Shown: piece by piece, positions 25,555-33,951 of the stretch
Layout of the letters: every line of letters begins with the position of its first letter
Numbering within the stretch: the first letter of the stretch is position 1
From: Pseudomonas thermotolerans DSM 14292
Lineage (GTDB): Bacteria; Pseudomonadota; Gammaproteobacteria; Pseudomonadales; Pseudomonadaceae
Direction: 5' to 3'
NCBI RefSeq assembly: GCF_000364625.1
Contig: NZ_KB822608.1
Coordinates: forward strand, 87,417 to 151,416
DNA length: 64,000 bases
Notes under the pieces: generated by a model
What the model saw: only the letters and a program-made list of their open reading frames with translations
Database searches by the model: none
What the model was told of the DNA's origin: nothing
Program-made: the position numbers and the translations under genes

Positions 25555-28398
25555 TTAACCGGCCACCATGACGCGGATGGCTTCCAGGCGCAGGGCGGCC
25601 TTGTCGAGCATTTCCAGGCCTTGTTCGCGCTGCTGACGCAGGGCTTCCAGCTCGCTGTCGCGCACGCTGGGATTGACCGCCTGCAGGGCGGACAGGCGTG
25701 CCAGTTCCTCGTCTAGGTCGGCGGCCAGGCGGCGTTTGGCCTCCGCGACCCGTTCGGCATGGCGCGGCGCGGCCTTGCTCTCGGCGACGTCGATCAGCCT
25801 GGCTAGCTGGTCGCGCTGGGCCTGCACGAACTTGTTGGCGCTGGCGCGCGGCACCGCCTCGAGCTGGTCGTTGAGCTTGTCGAAGGACACCTTATTGGCC
25901 AGGTCGTTGCCGTTGACGTCCAGCAGGCAGCGCAGTGCAGCCGGAGGCAGGTGGCGTTCCAGCTGCAGCTGGCGGGGGGCGATGACCTCGCTGACGAACA
26001 GCACCTCGAGGAGCAGGGTGCCGGGCTTGAGCGCCTTGTTGTTGATCAGCGCTACTGCGGTGTTGCCCATGGAGCCGGACAGCACCAGGTCCATGCCGCC
26101 CTGCACCATGGGATGCTCCCAGGTGATGAACTGCATGTCCTCGCGGGACAGCGCCTGCTCGCGGTCGTAGGTGATGGTCACCGCCTCGTCGTCGCCGAGC
26201 GGGAAGCTGGCGTCCAGCATCTTCTCGCTGGGGCGCAGGATCAGGGCGTTCTCCGAGTGATCCTCGCTGTCGATGCCGAAGGCGTCGAACAGCGCCTCCA
26301 TGTAGATCGGCAGGGCGAACTGGTCGTCCTGCTCGGCGATGGCCGCGGCCAGTTCCTCGCCCTCGCCGGCGCCGCTGGAATTGAGCTCCAGCAGGCGGTC
26401 GCGGCCATCGTGCAGCTCGCCTTCCAGACGTTCGCGCTCGGCGCGGGCCTCGGCCAGCAGAGTTTCCCAGGCCTTGTCGTCGCCGCCGGCTAGCAGCGGC
26501 AGCAGGCGCGGGCCGAACTGCTGCTGCAGGGCGTTGCCGGTCGGGCAGGTGGTCTGGAAGGCGTTCAGCGCCAGGTGGTACCAGTGGAACAGGCGCTCCT
26601 GCGGGCTGCCTTCCAGATAGGGTACGTGCAGCTGGATGGTGTGCTTCTGGCCGATGCGGTCGAGACGGCCGATGCGCTGTTCGAGCAGGTCCGGGTGGGT
26701 CGGCAGGTCGAACAGCACCAGATGGTGGGCGAACTGGAAGTTGCGGCCTTCCGAGCCGATTTCCGAGCAGATCAGCACCTGGGCACCGAACTCCTCGTCA
26801 GCGAAGTAGGCGGCGGCGCGGTCGCGCTCGAGGATGCTCATGCCCTCGTGGAACACCGTGGCCGGGATGCCGGAGCGCACCCGCAGGGCGTCTTCCAGGT
26901 CCATGGCGGTCTCGGCGTGGGCGCAGATCACCAGCACCTTGAACTTCTTGAGCATCTTCAGGGTGTCGATCAGCCAGTCGACGCGCGGGTCGAAGCGCCA
27001 CCAGCGGTTTTCCTCGGCATCCTCGGCCTGGGCCTGGTACTGCGCTTCGGGGTACAGCTCGGCGCGCTCGCTGGGCTCCAGATCAAGGTATTCCGTGGGA
27101 ATGGGCAGCGGGTAGGGGTGCACCTGGCGTTCCGGGAAACCGCGCACCGCGGCGCGGGTGTTGCGGAACAGCAGGCGGCCGGTGCCGTGGCGGTCGATTA
27201 GTTCGCGGATCAGGCGCGCACTGGCCTGGGTGTCGCCGTCGCTGACCGCGGCGAGCAGTGCTTCGCCCTCGGCGCCGAGGAACTTGGCGATGGTGGCATG
27301 GGCCTCGGTGGAGAGCCGGCCGTGGTCGAGCAGCTCTTGCACCGCTTCGGCCACCGGCTTGTAGTTGGCGCTTTCCGCGCGGAAGGCTTCCAGGTCATGG
27401 AAACGGTGCGGATCAAGCAGGCGTAGGCGGGCGAAGTGGCTTTCCTGGCCGAGCTGCTCGGGAGTGGCGGTGAGCAGCAGTACGCCGGGGATCGCTGCGG
27501 CCAGTTGCTCGACCAGCCGGTATTCGGGGCTGGCCTGCTCGGGGTGCCAGACCAGGTGGTGCGCCTCGTCGACCACCAGCAGGTCCCAGCCGGCGGCGAA
27601 CAGGGCCTCCTGGGCGCGCTCGTCGCCGATCAGCCACTCCAGGGCGACCAGCGCCAGCTGGCTGTCCTCGAAGGGGTTGCTGGCATCGCTTTCGGCGAAG
27701 CGCTCGGCGTCGAACAGCGTCACCTGCAGGTTGAAGCGCCGGCGCATCTCCACCAGCCACTGGTGCTGGAGGTTCTCTGGCACCAGGATCAGCACCCGGC
27801 TGGAGCGCCCGCTGAGCAGCCGCCGATGGATCACCAGGCCGGCCTCGATGGTCTTGCCGAGGCCCACCTCGTCGGCCAGCAGCACCCGCGGGGCGACCCG
27901 GTCGGCCACTTCGCGGGCGATGTGCAGCTGGTGGGGGATCGGCTGGGCGCGGGCGCCGCATAGGCCCCACAGCGGCGACTGCAGCAGCCGGCTGGTGTGC
28001 TCCAGGGTGCGGTAGCGCAGGGTGAACCAGGGCAGCGGGTCGATCTGCCCGGCGAACAGACGGTCGCTGGCCAGGCGGAACTGGATGAAGTTGGACAGCT
28101 CGGTTTCCGGCAGGCTGGCCGGACGGTTCTGCTCGTCGAGGCCGTGGTAGGTGAGCAGGCCGTCGTTGTCCTCCACCTCGCGGACGATCAGCTTCCAGCC
28201 CTCGAAGTGGGTCACTTCGTCGCCCGGGGCGAAGCGCACGCGGGTCAGCGGTGCGTTGCGCAGGGCGTAGAGGCGCGTTTCCCCGGTGGCCGGATAGAGC
28301 ATGGTGAGCATGCGCCCATCCTGGGTGAGGACGGTGCCCAAGCCCAACTCAGCTTCGCTGTCGCTGATCCAGCGTTGCCCCGGTACGTACTGCGCCAT
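25555..28398 (-). CDS. rapA: RNA polymerase-associated Swi2/Snf2 ATPase RapA (HepA)
   Basis: 947 residues. N-terminal Tudor-like domains (about 1-110). ATPase core with Walker [14 protein letters not shown] (about residues 170-182) and a DEAH box in [10 protein letters not shown]. Helicase C motifs [17 protein letters not shown] and [12 protein letters not shown]-terminal RapA domain ending [10 protein letters not shown]. RapA recycles RNA polymerase from stalled post-termination complexes. ATG 28398 ([13 protein letters not shown]) is the family start, with GGGAGACAGG upstream; the 14 extra upstream codons are rejected. It is divergent from the small gene at 28575. Confidence 0.97.
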   Translation of the reverse strand: MAQYVPGQRWISDSEAELGLGTVLTQDGRMLTMLYPATGETRLYALRNAPLTRVRFAPGDEVTHFEGWKLIVREVEDNDGLLTYHGLDEQNRPASLPETELSNFIQFRLASDRLFAGQIDPLPWFTLRYRTLEHTSRLLQSPLWGLCGARAQPIPHQLHIAREVADRVAPRVLLADEVGLGKTIEAGLVIHRRLLSGRSSRVLILVPENLQHQWLVEMRRRFNLQVTLFDAERFAESDASNPFEDSQLALVALEWLIGDERAQEALFAAGWDLLVVDEAHHLVWHPEQASPEYRLVEQLAAAIPGVLLLTATPEQLGQESHFARLRLLDPHRFHDLEAFRAESANYKPVAEAVQELLDHGRLSTEAHATIAKFLGAEGEALLAAVSDGDTQASARLIRELIDRHGTGRLLFRNTRAAVRGFPERQVHPYPLPIPTEYLDLEPSERAELYPEAQYQAQAEDAEENRWWRFDPRVDWLIDTLKMLKKFKVLVICAHAETAMDLEDALRVRSGIPATVFHEGMSILERDRAAAYFADEEFGAQVLICSEIGSEGRNFQFAHHLVLFDLPTHPDLLEQRIGRLDRIGQKHTIQLHVPYLEGSPQERLFHWYHLALNAFQTTCPTGNALQQQFGPRLLPLLAGGDDKAWETLLAEARAERERLEGELHDGRDRLLELNSSGAGEGEELAAAIAEQDDQFALPIYMEALFDAFGIDSEDHSENALILRPSEKMLDASFPLGDDEAVTITYDREQALSREDMQFITWEHPMVQGGMDLVLSGSMGNTAVALINNKALKPGTLLLEVLFVSEVIAPRQLQLERHLPPAALRCLLDVNGNDLANKVSFDKLNDQLEAVPRASANKFVQAQRDQLARLIDVAESKAAPRHAERVAEAKRRLAADLDEELARLSALQAVNPSVRDSELEALRQQREQGLEMLDKAALRLEAIRVMVAG

Positions 28399-28574
28399 GC
28401 CTGTCTCCCCGATGAAAAGCCGCGTATGGTAACGGATCACCAGGCCCAGGCCAAAGCCAGCGCAGCCGGGCCGGCGAGTCTTGTCCGATCAGTGTAGCGA
28501 GCGCATCCTCAAGTCGACGAGCGCCCTGCCGACAGTCTGACCAAAGGATGCCACCCCGGAGGGCCTGCCCAGCC

Positions 28575-28865
28575 ATGCTGCCCCCTATTCCCCAGAGCCT
28601 GGTGCCGGTCACCAGCCAGCAGGACGTGCCCAAACCGCGTCCCGAGGTGCAGCCGGTGACCCCGCCTCAGGCGGACTCCGGCAGCGCCGGGGTGGGCCTG
28701 CGTCAGCGCGATCCCCAGGAGGAAGTCGAGCGCCAGCGCGACCGTCAGCGCCGGCGCCAGGTCTATACGGCCGAGCAGTTGGCCGCCGGCGAGGTGGCCG
28801 AGGCGGACCGCGACCTCTTGGAGGAGCTGCCGCGTCAGGGACTGTGGGTGGATGTAGAGGTCTGA
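28575..28865 (+). CDS. Small conserved charged protein of unknown function
   Basis: 96 residues: a Pro/Gln-rich N-terminal half (MLPPIPQSLVPV, KPRPEVQPVTPP) and a strongly charged C-terminal half (RQRDPQEEVERQRDRQRRR) that ends acidic. It is probably disordered followed by a helix, with no signal peptide. It occupies the position of P. aeruginosa PA3307 between hepA and the AlkB gene. It ends three bases before the alkB start, so the two are likely co-transcribed. Start uncertain: an in-frame upstream ATG exists at 28548. Confidence 0.7.
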   Translation: MLPPIPQSLVPVTSQQDVPKPRPEVQPVTPPQADSGSAGVGLRQRDPQEEVERQRDRQRRRQVYTAEQLAAGEVAEADRDLLEELPRQGLWVDVEV

Positions 28866-28868
28866 GCG

Positions 28869-29471
28869 ATGAGCCTGTTCGCCGAGTGTCCGCTGGACTT
28901 GCCCGACGCCGAGCTGCGCCTGCTACCCGGCTGGGTGACGGCGGAGGAGGCCGATCGCTGGCTGGCGCAACTGCTGGCGGAAACGCCCTGGGAGCAGCCG
29001 CAGGTGGTGCTCCACGGCCGTGCTTATGCGGTGCCGCGGCTGGTCGCCTGGTACGGCGATCCCGGCGCCCGCTACCGCTATTCCGGGCTGTGCCACGAGC
29101 CGCGACCCTGGACGCCGCTGCTCGCCGGGATCCGCCGGCGTGTAGAGGCCGAGTGTGGCCAGCCGTTCAACGGCGTGCTGCTCAACTACTACCGCGGCGG
29201 CCAGGATTCCATGGGCTGGCACAGTGACGACGAGCCCGAGCTGGGCTTGCGGCCGCTGGTGGCGTCGCTGAGCCTGGGCGGCACCCGGCGCTTCGACCTG
29301 CGCCGCAAGGGTGCCACGCGCATAGAGCATTCCCTGCTGCTGGAGCACGGTTCGCTGCTGGTCATGGCCGGCGCGACGCAGCATCATTGGCAGCACCAAG
29401 TGGCGAAGACGCGCCAAGCCTGCGCGTCGCGCCTGAACCTGACCTTCCGCCTGATCCGGTCGCCCGCATGA
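28869..29471 (+). CDS. alkB: AlkB-family 2-oxoglutarate/Fe(II)-dependent DNA repair dioxygenase
   Basis: 200 residues. The iron triad is visible: His and Asp in MGWHSDDE and the distal His in ATQHHWQHQV. The 2-oxoglutarate-binding arginines are in RLNLTFRLI at the C-terminus. NGVLLNYYRGGQD and SLSLGGTRRFDLRRK are family blocks. It demethylates 1-methyladenine and 3-methylcytosine in DNA or RNA. This short form resembles ALKBH2/3-like bacterial AlkB2. Its stop overlaps the start of the next small gene (ATGA). Confidence 0.94.
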   Translation: MSLFAECPLDLPDAELRLLPGWVTAEEADRWLAQLLAETPWEQPQVVLHGRAYAVPRLVAWYGDPGARYRYSGLCHEPRPWTPLLAGIRRRVEAECGQPFNGVLLNYYRGGQDSMGWHSDDEPELGLRPLVASLSLGGTRRFDLRRKGATRIEHSLLLEHGSLLVMAGATQHHWQHQVAKTRQACASRLNLTFRLIRSPA

Positions 29472-29635
29472 GTTCCGATGACAAGCTGATCGACTTCAGC
29501 GCCGAGCGCGGCAAGCGCATCCATGACCTGCACGAGAAGCGCCTCAACGAGATGCGCCAGGCCTTCGAGCGCGCCCTGCCCATGCCCAAGGGACGGAAAA
29601 AGGCCGCCAAGGGCAAGCCGAAGAAGAAGCGCTGA
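29468..29635 (+). CDS. 55-residue basic protein coupled to alkB
   Basis: MSSDDKLIDFSAERGKRIHD, then a helix (KRLNEMRQAFERAL) and a Lys-rich tail (GRKKAAKGKPKKKR). The start overlaps the alkB stop, so translation is probably coupled. Similar short proteins sit at this place in other Pseudomonas. The polybasic tail suggests nucleic-acid contact, but this is inference. No known domain. Confidence 0.7.
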   Translation: MSSDDKLIDFSAERGKRIHDLHEKRLNEMRQAFERALPMPKGRKKAAKGKPKKKR

Positions 29636-29836
29636 GCGCTTTTCCATTCCCCGGTTCCTGCTGGCAGCGCAAGGCCTCGGGCGAGCGTCCCGGGGACTTT
29701 GCTGGAGGATTCGTTCCGTTCGTGCGACGTCCGGTCGCAGTTTGCCGGTAAACCGTTCTAGGCCGCGGTTTTGGGGCAGTGTGGCGGGTTTTTTCGGAGG
29801 CTTCGACCGGCGCCAGGAAAGGAGTCAATCGGGCCA

Positions 29837-29850
29837 TTGATCCAGATCAA
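29837..29850 (+). promoter_or_regulatory. ANR/FNR-binding site
   Basis: TTGATCCAGATCAA is a perfect match to the ANR/FNR consensus TTGAT-N4-ATCAA. A class II arrangement (centre at -41.5) predicts a transcript start near 29885, with a plausible -10 (TACCTT, 29873-29878). This would place the PhrS-like RNA and ccoM under oxygen-limitation control. Confidence 0.88.
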
Positions 29851-29916
29851 TTTTGCGCCAACCCATCGCGAGTACCTTGATCCCATCGAACGGTGGGACG
29901 CAGCGAGGTACACGAG

Positions 29917-30033
29917 ATGTTCATGGATACGGCGGTAATTGCTGGAATTGGCACGGTTCTCCTGATGATCGCCTTCTGTGGCGGCGTCGGATACTTCATT
30001 TGGAGTGACTCCCACAAGCGCAAACGTGGTTGA
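29917..30033 (+). CDS. ccoM: CcoM-like small subunit of cbb3 cytochrome oxidase
   Basis: 38 residues: MFMDTAVIAGIGTVLLMIAF, then a Gly-rich turn and GYFIWSDSHKRKRG. One membrane helix (about residues 5-30) with a short basic tail. It matches, as I recall it, the single-helix CcoM subunit that stabilises the cbb3 oxidase of P. stutzeri (MF-D, AG, TV-LM-AF, GYFIW-D-HK). The gene is too short for usual ORF cut-offs. It lies inside the PhrS-like transcript behind an ANR box, fitting expression under low oxygen. Whether the peptide, the RNA or both are functional here is open. Confidence 0.8.
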   Translation: MFMDTAVIAGIGTVLLMIAFCGGVGYFIWSDSHKRKRG

Positions 30034-30063
30034 GCCTCCAACACTAGGCACGCAAGGCAATTC

Positions 30064-30091
30064 GGGCGACTTCGGTCGCCCTCTTTTTTTT
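30064..30091 (+). terminator. Rho-independent terminator of the phrS/ccoM transcript
   Basis: A 7-bp GC stem GGGCGAC/GTCGCCC closed by a TTCG tetraloop and followed by TCTTTTTTTT. A textbook strong terminator. Confidence 0.95.
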
Positions 30092-30112
30092 AACGGCTTT
30101 CTTTTATATCCG

Positions 30113-30146
30113 AAAACGGGAGACCTGTGCAGGGTCCCCCGTTTTT
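30113..30146 (-). terminator. Terminator of phaJ
   Basis: An inverted repeat AAAACGGG...CCCGTTTT with inner GACC/GGTC pairing and one mismatch. It gives a T-run on both strands and starts 8 bp after the phaJ stop. Confidence 0.8.
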
Positions 30147-30153
30147 TCCGTGC

Positions 30154-30624
30154 TCAGCCGATGGTGACCGGCGGCAGTTCCGGGGTGGTGACCGTCTGCT
30201 TGCTGCGCGGAGCGAGGATCTCGGCGACGCCGTCGACCACCAGGTCGTCGTTCTGGTTGAACACCCGGGTGGCGATCTTCACCCGGAACTTCGGCAGCTT
30301 CTCGAGAATTTCCAGGCGCACGGTCAGGGTGTCGCCGAACTTCACAGGACGGGTGAAGCTCATGGTCTGGCCGATGTAGATGGTGCCCGGGCCTGGCAGA
30401 GTGCAGGCCACCGCGGCGCTGATCAGCGCGCCGCTGAACATGCCGTGGGCGATGCGCTCCTTGAACATGGTGCCGGCGGCGTACTCGGCGTCCAGGTGCA
30501 CCGGGTTGTGGTCGCCGGACAGCGCGGCGAACAGCAGGATGTCGCGCTCCTCGACGGTCTTGCTGTAGCTGGCGGTTTGACCGACTTCGAGTTCGTCGTA
30601 GGGAGTGTTGGTGAGCTGCGGCAT
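30154..30624 (-). CDS. phaJ: (R)-specific enoyl-CoA hydratase PhaJ / MaoC-like dehydratase
   Basis: 156 residues, single hot-dog fold. The hydratase-2 motif is visible: GDHNPVHLDAEYA with the catalytic Asp and His, followed by AHGMFSGALISA. It converts trans-2-enoyl-CoA from beta-oxidation to (R)-3-hydroxyacyl-CoA, the monomer for medium-chain polyhydroxyalkanoate. It corresponds to P. aeruginosa PA3302 (PhaJ1) by position. The neighbouring lipase and fadD genes agree with a role in fatty-acid flux. Confidence 0.92.
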   Translation of the reverse strand: MPQLTNTPYDELEVGQTASYSKTVEERDILLFAALSGDHNPVHLDAEYAAGTMFKERIAHGMFSGALISAAVACTLPGPGTIYIGQTMSFTRPVKFGDTLTVRLEILEKLPKFRVKIATRVFNQNDDLVVDGVAEILAPRSKQTVTTPELPPVTIG

Positions 30625-30723
30625 GGGCGCGGACCTTCTACGGGATGGGAGGGAAGGGCTCCGGCAGCGTCCGGGGACGGCCGCCTCGAGCCGGGAAAAC
30701 GAGAGGGGTCTTTTACCACATCG

Positions 30724-31674
30724 TCAGACAGTTTGGCTGCCGGAGCCCGCCTGCCGGGGCACGTTGCGCTCCAGCCAGGCGAGCAGGTCGGCTGTCACCT
30801 GGTCGCGGTTGGTCTCGTTGAACAACTCGTGGCGGGCGTCGGCGTAGAGCTTCAGCTCGACCCGCTGGAGCCCCGCCTGGCGCAGTGCGGCGGCCAGGTC
30901 CTCAAGGCGGTGGCCCTGGCTGACCGGGTCGCGGGCGCCGCCGATCACCAGCAGCGGTAGGGTTGGGGCGATCTTCGCCAGGTTGGCGACCGGGGTGATC
31001 TGCTGCAGCCCCTCGAGCAGGTCGAGCCACAGCTGGTTGGTGCAGCGGAAGCCGCACAGGGGATCGGCGATGTAGCTGTCCACCTCGGCCGGATCGCGGC
31101 TCAGCCAGTCGAAGGCGGTGCGGTTGGGCTTGAACGCCTTGTTGAAGGAGCCGAAGGAGAGGAACTCGATCAGCGCGCTGCGCCCGGTCGGGCCCTGGCG
31201 CCAGCGCTCGAAGCGGGCGATCAGTGCTGCCGCACGGTAGAGGCTGACCGGCTGGTAGTTGGAGCCGGAGAGGATCGCCGCCTGTACCTCGGCGCTGTGC
31301 TGGATCAGGTAGGCCTGGCTGATGTAGCTGCCCATGCTGTGGCCGATCAGCACCAGCGGGGTGTCCGGGTGCTGCTGGCGGATATGCTGGTTGAGCTCGG
31401 CGAGGTCGTCGACCACCCGCTGCCAGCCGTCGCGGTCGGCGTAGTGGCCGAGCACGCCGTGCTCGGCGGTCCGGCCATGGCCGCGCTGGTCGTGGGCGTA
31501 GAGGGCGTAGCCGGCATCCACCAGGGTCGCGGCGAAGCGTGCATAGCGGGCGGCATGCTCGGCCATGCCGTGGGCGAGTATCAGCACCGCGCGCGGCGGC
31601 TGCGCGCCGTACCAGCGGTTGACGAACAGGGGCGTGGCGTCGCTGGCGGTGAGCCAGAAGGCTTGGTGCTGCAT
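30724..31674 (-). CDS. Alpha/beta hydrolase, lysophospholipase/monoacylglycerol lipase type
   Basis: 316 residues (MQHQAFWLTASDATPLFVNRW). Catalytic triad pattern: nucleophile in LIGHSMGS (Ser about residue 115), acid in GGARDPVS, and His in ADARHELFNE. Also HGMAEHAARY and HDQRGHGRT, the signature blocks of PldB/monoglyceride-lipase-like enzymes (Hydrolase_4). No signal peptide. It lies upstream of phaJ on the same strand (99 bp) and divergent from fadD2, so it probably supplies fatty acids from lysophospholipids or monoacylglycerols. Confidence 0.9.
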   Translation of the reverse strand: MQHQAFWLTASDATPLFVNRWYGAQPPRAVLILAHGMAEHAARYARFAATLVDAGYALYAHDQRGHGRTAEHGVLGHYADRDGWQRVVDDLAELNQHIRQQHPDTPLVLIGHSMGSYISQAYLIQHSAEVQAAILSGSNYQPVSLYRAAALIARFERWRQGPTGRSALIEFLSFGSFNKAFKPNRTAFDWLSRDPAEVDSYIADPLCGFRCTNQLWLDLLEGLQQITPVANLAKIAPTLPLLVIGGARDPVSQGHRLEDLAAALRQAGLQRVELKLYADARHELFNETNRDQVTADLLAWLERNVPRQAGSGSQTV

Positions 31675-31956
31675 GGCGATTCCTTGGGCCGGATGGTCGA
31701 AAGGGCAAGGGGTCTATATAGCGGACTGGCCGGCATTGTTCACTCCCTCAGAACTCCTTTCCCAGTTCGCCTGCGTGGCGGGGCATGCCCATGGGATGCG
31801 ACGAAGCAGGCGGCGGATGAGCGCGGCACGGACCGGGCGATTCACGGCATCGATCGGGTGGGGTGGCGATTTGCGCTTCCGGGTATTGCTGATAACTTCC
31901 GATGAATCCCGCATGCGCGGGCCAGAAATGCTTTCAGGGAATGGAGATAACAACAA

Positions 31957-33645
31957 ATGCAGCCTGAATTCTGGAACGACAAGCGCCCGGCGGGCGTCGC
32001 CAACGAGATCGACCTGGGGGCCTACAAGTCGGTCATCGAGGTGTTCGAGCGGTCGTGCAAGAAGTTTGCCGACCGTCCGGCCTTCAGTAACTTGGGGGTG
32101 ACCCTCAGCTATGCCGAGCTGGACCGGCTGTCCGCCGCCTTCGCCGCCTACCTGCAGAAGCATACCGACCTCAAGCCCGGCGATCGCATCGCGGTGCAGC
32201 TGCCCAACGTCCTGCAGTATCCCATCGCCGTGTTCGGTGCCCTGCGTGCCGGGCTCATCGTGGTCAATACCAACCCGCTGTACACCGCCCGGGAGATGCG
32301 CCACCAGTTCAGCGATGCCGGCGCGCGCGCGCTGGTCTATCTGAACATGTTCGGTCACCTGGTTCAGGAGGTGTTGCCGGACACCGAGATCGAGTACCTG
32401 ATCGAGGCGCGCATGGGCGACCTGCAGCCGGGGCTCAAGGGGCCGCTGCTCAACGCCGCGGTCAAGTACCTGAAGAAGCTGGTGCCGGCCTTCCACCTGC
32501 CCCAGGCGGTGCCTTTCAAGAGTGCCCTGGCCCAGGGACAGGGCCATGCCCTCAAGCCGGTCAAGGTCAGCCTCGACGACATCGCCGTGCTGCAGTACAC
32601 CGGCGGCACCACCGGAGTGGCCAAGGGCGCCATGCTCACCCACCGCAACCTGGTGGCCAACATGCTTCAGGTGGATGCCTGTCTGGGGCAGCTCGGCGAC
32701 GACGGACGACCGCTGATGCAGGCGGGCCACGAGGTGCTGATCGCGCCGCTGCCGCTGTACCACATCTATGCCTTCACCGTGCACTGCATGTGCATGATGA
32801 TCAACGGCAACCACAACGTGCTGATCACCAACCCGCGGGACATCCCGGGCTTCGTCAAGGAGCTGGCGAAGTGGCGCTTCACCGGGATCTGCGGCCTCAA
32901 CACCCTGTTCGTGGCGCTGATGAACCACCCGGACTTCCGCAAGCTGGACTTCTCCGCCCTCAAGCTGACCAACTCAGGCGGCACCGCGCTGGTGCGCGCC
33001 ACTGCCGAGCAGTGGCAGCAGATCACCGGCTGCGCCATTACCGAGGGCTACGGCCTCACCGAAACCTCCCCGGTGGTCAGCACCAACCCGCGGGGCCGGC
33101 TGGCGCGCTTGGGTACCGTGGGCCTGCCGGTGCCGGGCACCGCGCTCAAGGTGATCGACGAACAGGGCAACGAACTGCCCCTGGGCGAGCCCGGAGAACT
33201 GTGCGTGAAGGGGCCGCAGGTGATGAAGGGCTACTGGCAGCGCCCGGAGGCCACCGCCGAGGTGCTGGACGCCGAGGGCTGGCTGAAGACCGGCGACATC
33301 GCGGTGATCGACCCGGACGGCTACCTGCGCATCGTCGACCGCAAGAAGGACATGATCATCGTCTCCGGCTTCAACGTGTACCCCAACGAGATCGAGGAGG
33401 TGGTCATGGCCCATCCCAAGGTGGCCAGCTGCGCGGCCATCGGCGTGCCCGACGAGAAGAGCGGCGAGGCGGTCAAGCTGTTCGTGGTGCCGCGCGAGCC
33501 GGGGCTGTCCGTCGAGGAGCTGAAGGCCTACTGCCGTGAGCAGCTCACCGGCTACAAGGTGCCCAAGTACATCGTCCTGCGCGACGCCCTGCCGATGTCC
33601 CCGGTGGGCAAGATCCTGCGTCGCGAACTGCGCGAGACCGCCTGA
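31957..33645 (+). CDS. fadD2: Long-chain acyl-CoA synthetase FadD2
   Basis: 562 residues. ANL-superfamily adenylating enzyme with the ATP/AMP signature YTGGTTGVAKGAML (about residues 214-227), GYGLTETSPVV, and the C-terminal GDIAVIDPDGYLRIVDRKKD hinge and catalytic Lys in PMSPVGKILRREL. It activates fatty acids to CoA thioesters via acyl-AMP at the inner membrane. It starts MQPEFWNDKRPAG. About 300 bp separate it from the paralogue fadD1 in the order fadD2-fadD1, as in P. aeruginosa PA3300-PA3299. Confidence 0.95.
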   Translation: MQPEFWNDKRPAGVANEIDLGAYKSVIEVFERSCKKFADRPAFSNLGVTLSYAELDRLSAAFAAYLQKHTDLKPGDRIAVQLPNVLQYPIAVFGALRAGLIVVNTNPLYTAREMRHQFSDAGARALVYLNMFGHLVQEVLPDTEIEYLIEARMGDLQPGLKGPLLNAAVKYLKKLVPAFHLPQAVPFKSALAQGQGHALKPVKVSLDDIAVLQYTGGTTGVAKGAMLTHRNLVANMLQVDACLGQLGDDGRPLMQAGHEVLIAPLPLYHIYAFTVHCMCMMINGNHNVLITNPRDIPGFVKELAKWRFTGICGLNTLFVALMNHPDFRKLDFSALKLTNSGGTALVRATAEQWQQITGCAITEGYGLTETSPVVSTNPRGRLARLGTVGLPVPGTALKVIDEQGNELPLGEPGELCVKGPQVMKGYWQRPEATAEVLDAEGWLKTGDIAVIDPDGYLRIVDRKKDMIIVSGFNVYPNEIEEVVMAHPKVASCAAIGVPDEKSGEAVKLFVVPREPGLSVEELKAYCREQLTGYKVPKYIVLRDALPMSPVGKILRRELRETA

Positions 33646-33951
33646 GGAGCCCCCGGCTGCGTCATCCACCCCCTCTCTCTGGAGAGGGGGCCGGCGCGGC
33701 GCAATACCGCGTGCTTGACGGGTTCGCGGCATTTCTTGTCCGACAATCCTGCCGATTTGACTTAAAAATGACCGGAAGGCCGGAATTTGGTTTCCTTTAT
33801 GACCGTGATAGACAATTCTGGTGCTGTTCCCACCTTCGCAAAGCTGCTACTCTCGGCGCGCTTTTTCCGCCTGAAAGGGCCGGAATGACCGAAAAAGACA
33901 ATAACCAGCCGCCTCGCGGCGAGAATAGATGTTGCTTAGGAGTGGGCTTCC
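33646..33951 (+). other. Intergenic region between fadD2 and fadD1
   Basis: A hairpin CCCCCTCTC/GAGAGGGGG (33669-33690) follows fadD2. Further on, the sequence is AT-richer (TTGACTTAAAAATG at 33757-33770) and should carry an independent fadD1 promoter, though no spaced -35/-10 pair is convincing. A Shine-Dalgarno AGGAG lies about 10 bases before fadD1. No gene is seen. Confidence 0.5.

Larger units (their letters stand above)
29885..30091 (+). ncRNA. phrS: PhrS-like small RNA (contains the ccoM reading frame)
   Basis: From the start predicted by the ANR box to the end of the terminator is about 207 nt. P. aeruginosa PhrS is about 212 nt, needs ANR, contains a 37-codon frame, and lies in the same hepA-alkB...phaJ neighbourhood. 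All four traits recur here. PhrS in P. aeruginosa activates pqsR translation by base pairing. The 5' end is inferred from the ANR position, not observed, and I cannot check the pairing region by alignment. Confidence 0.72.
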
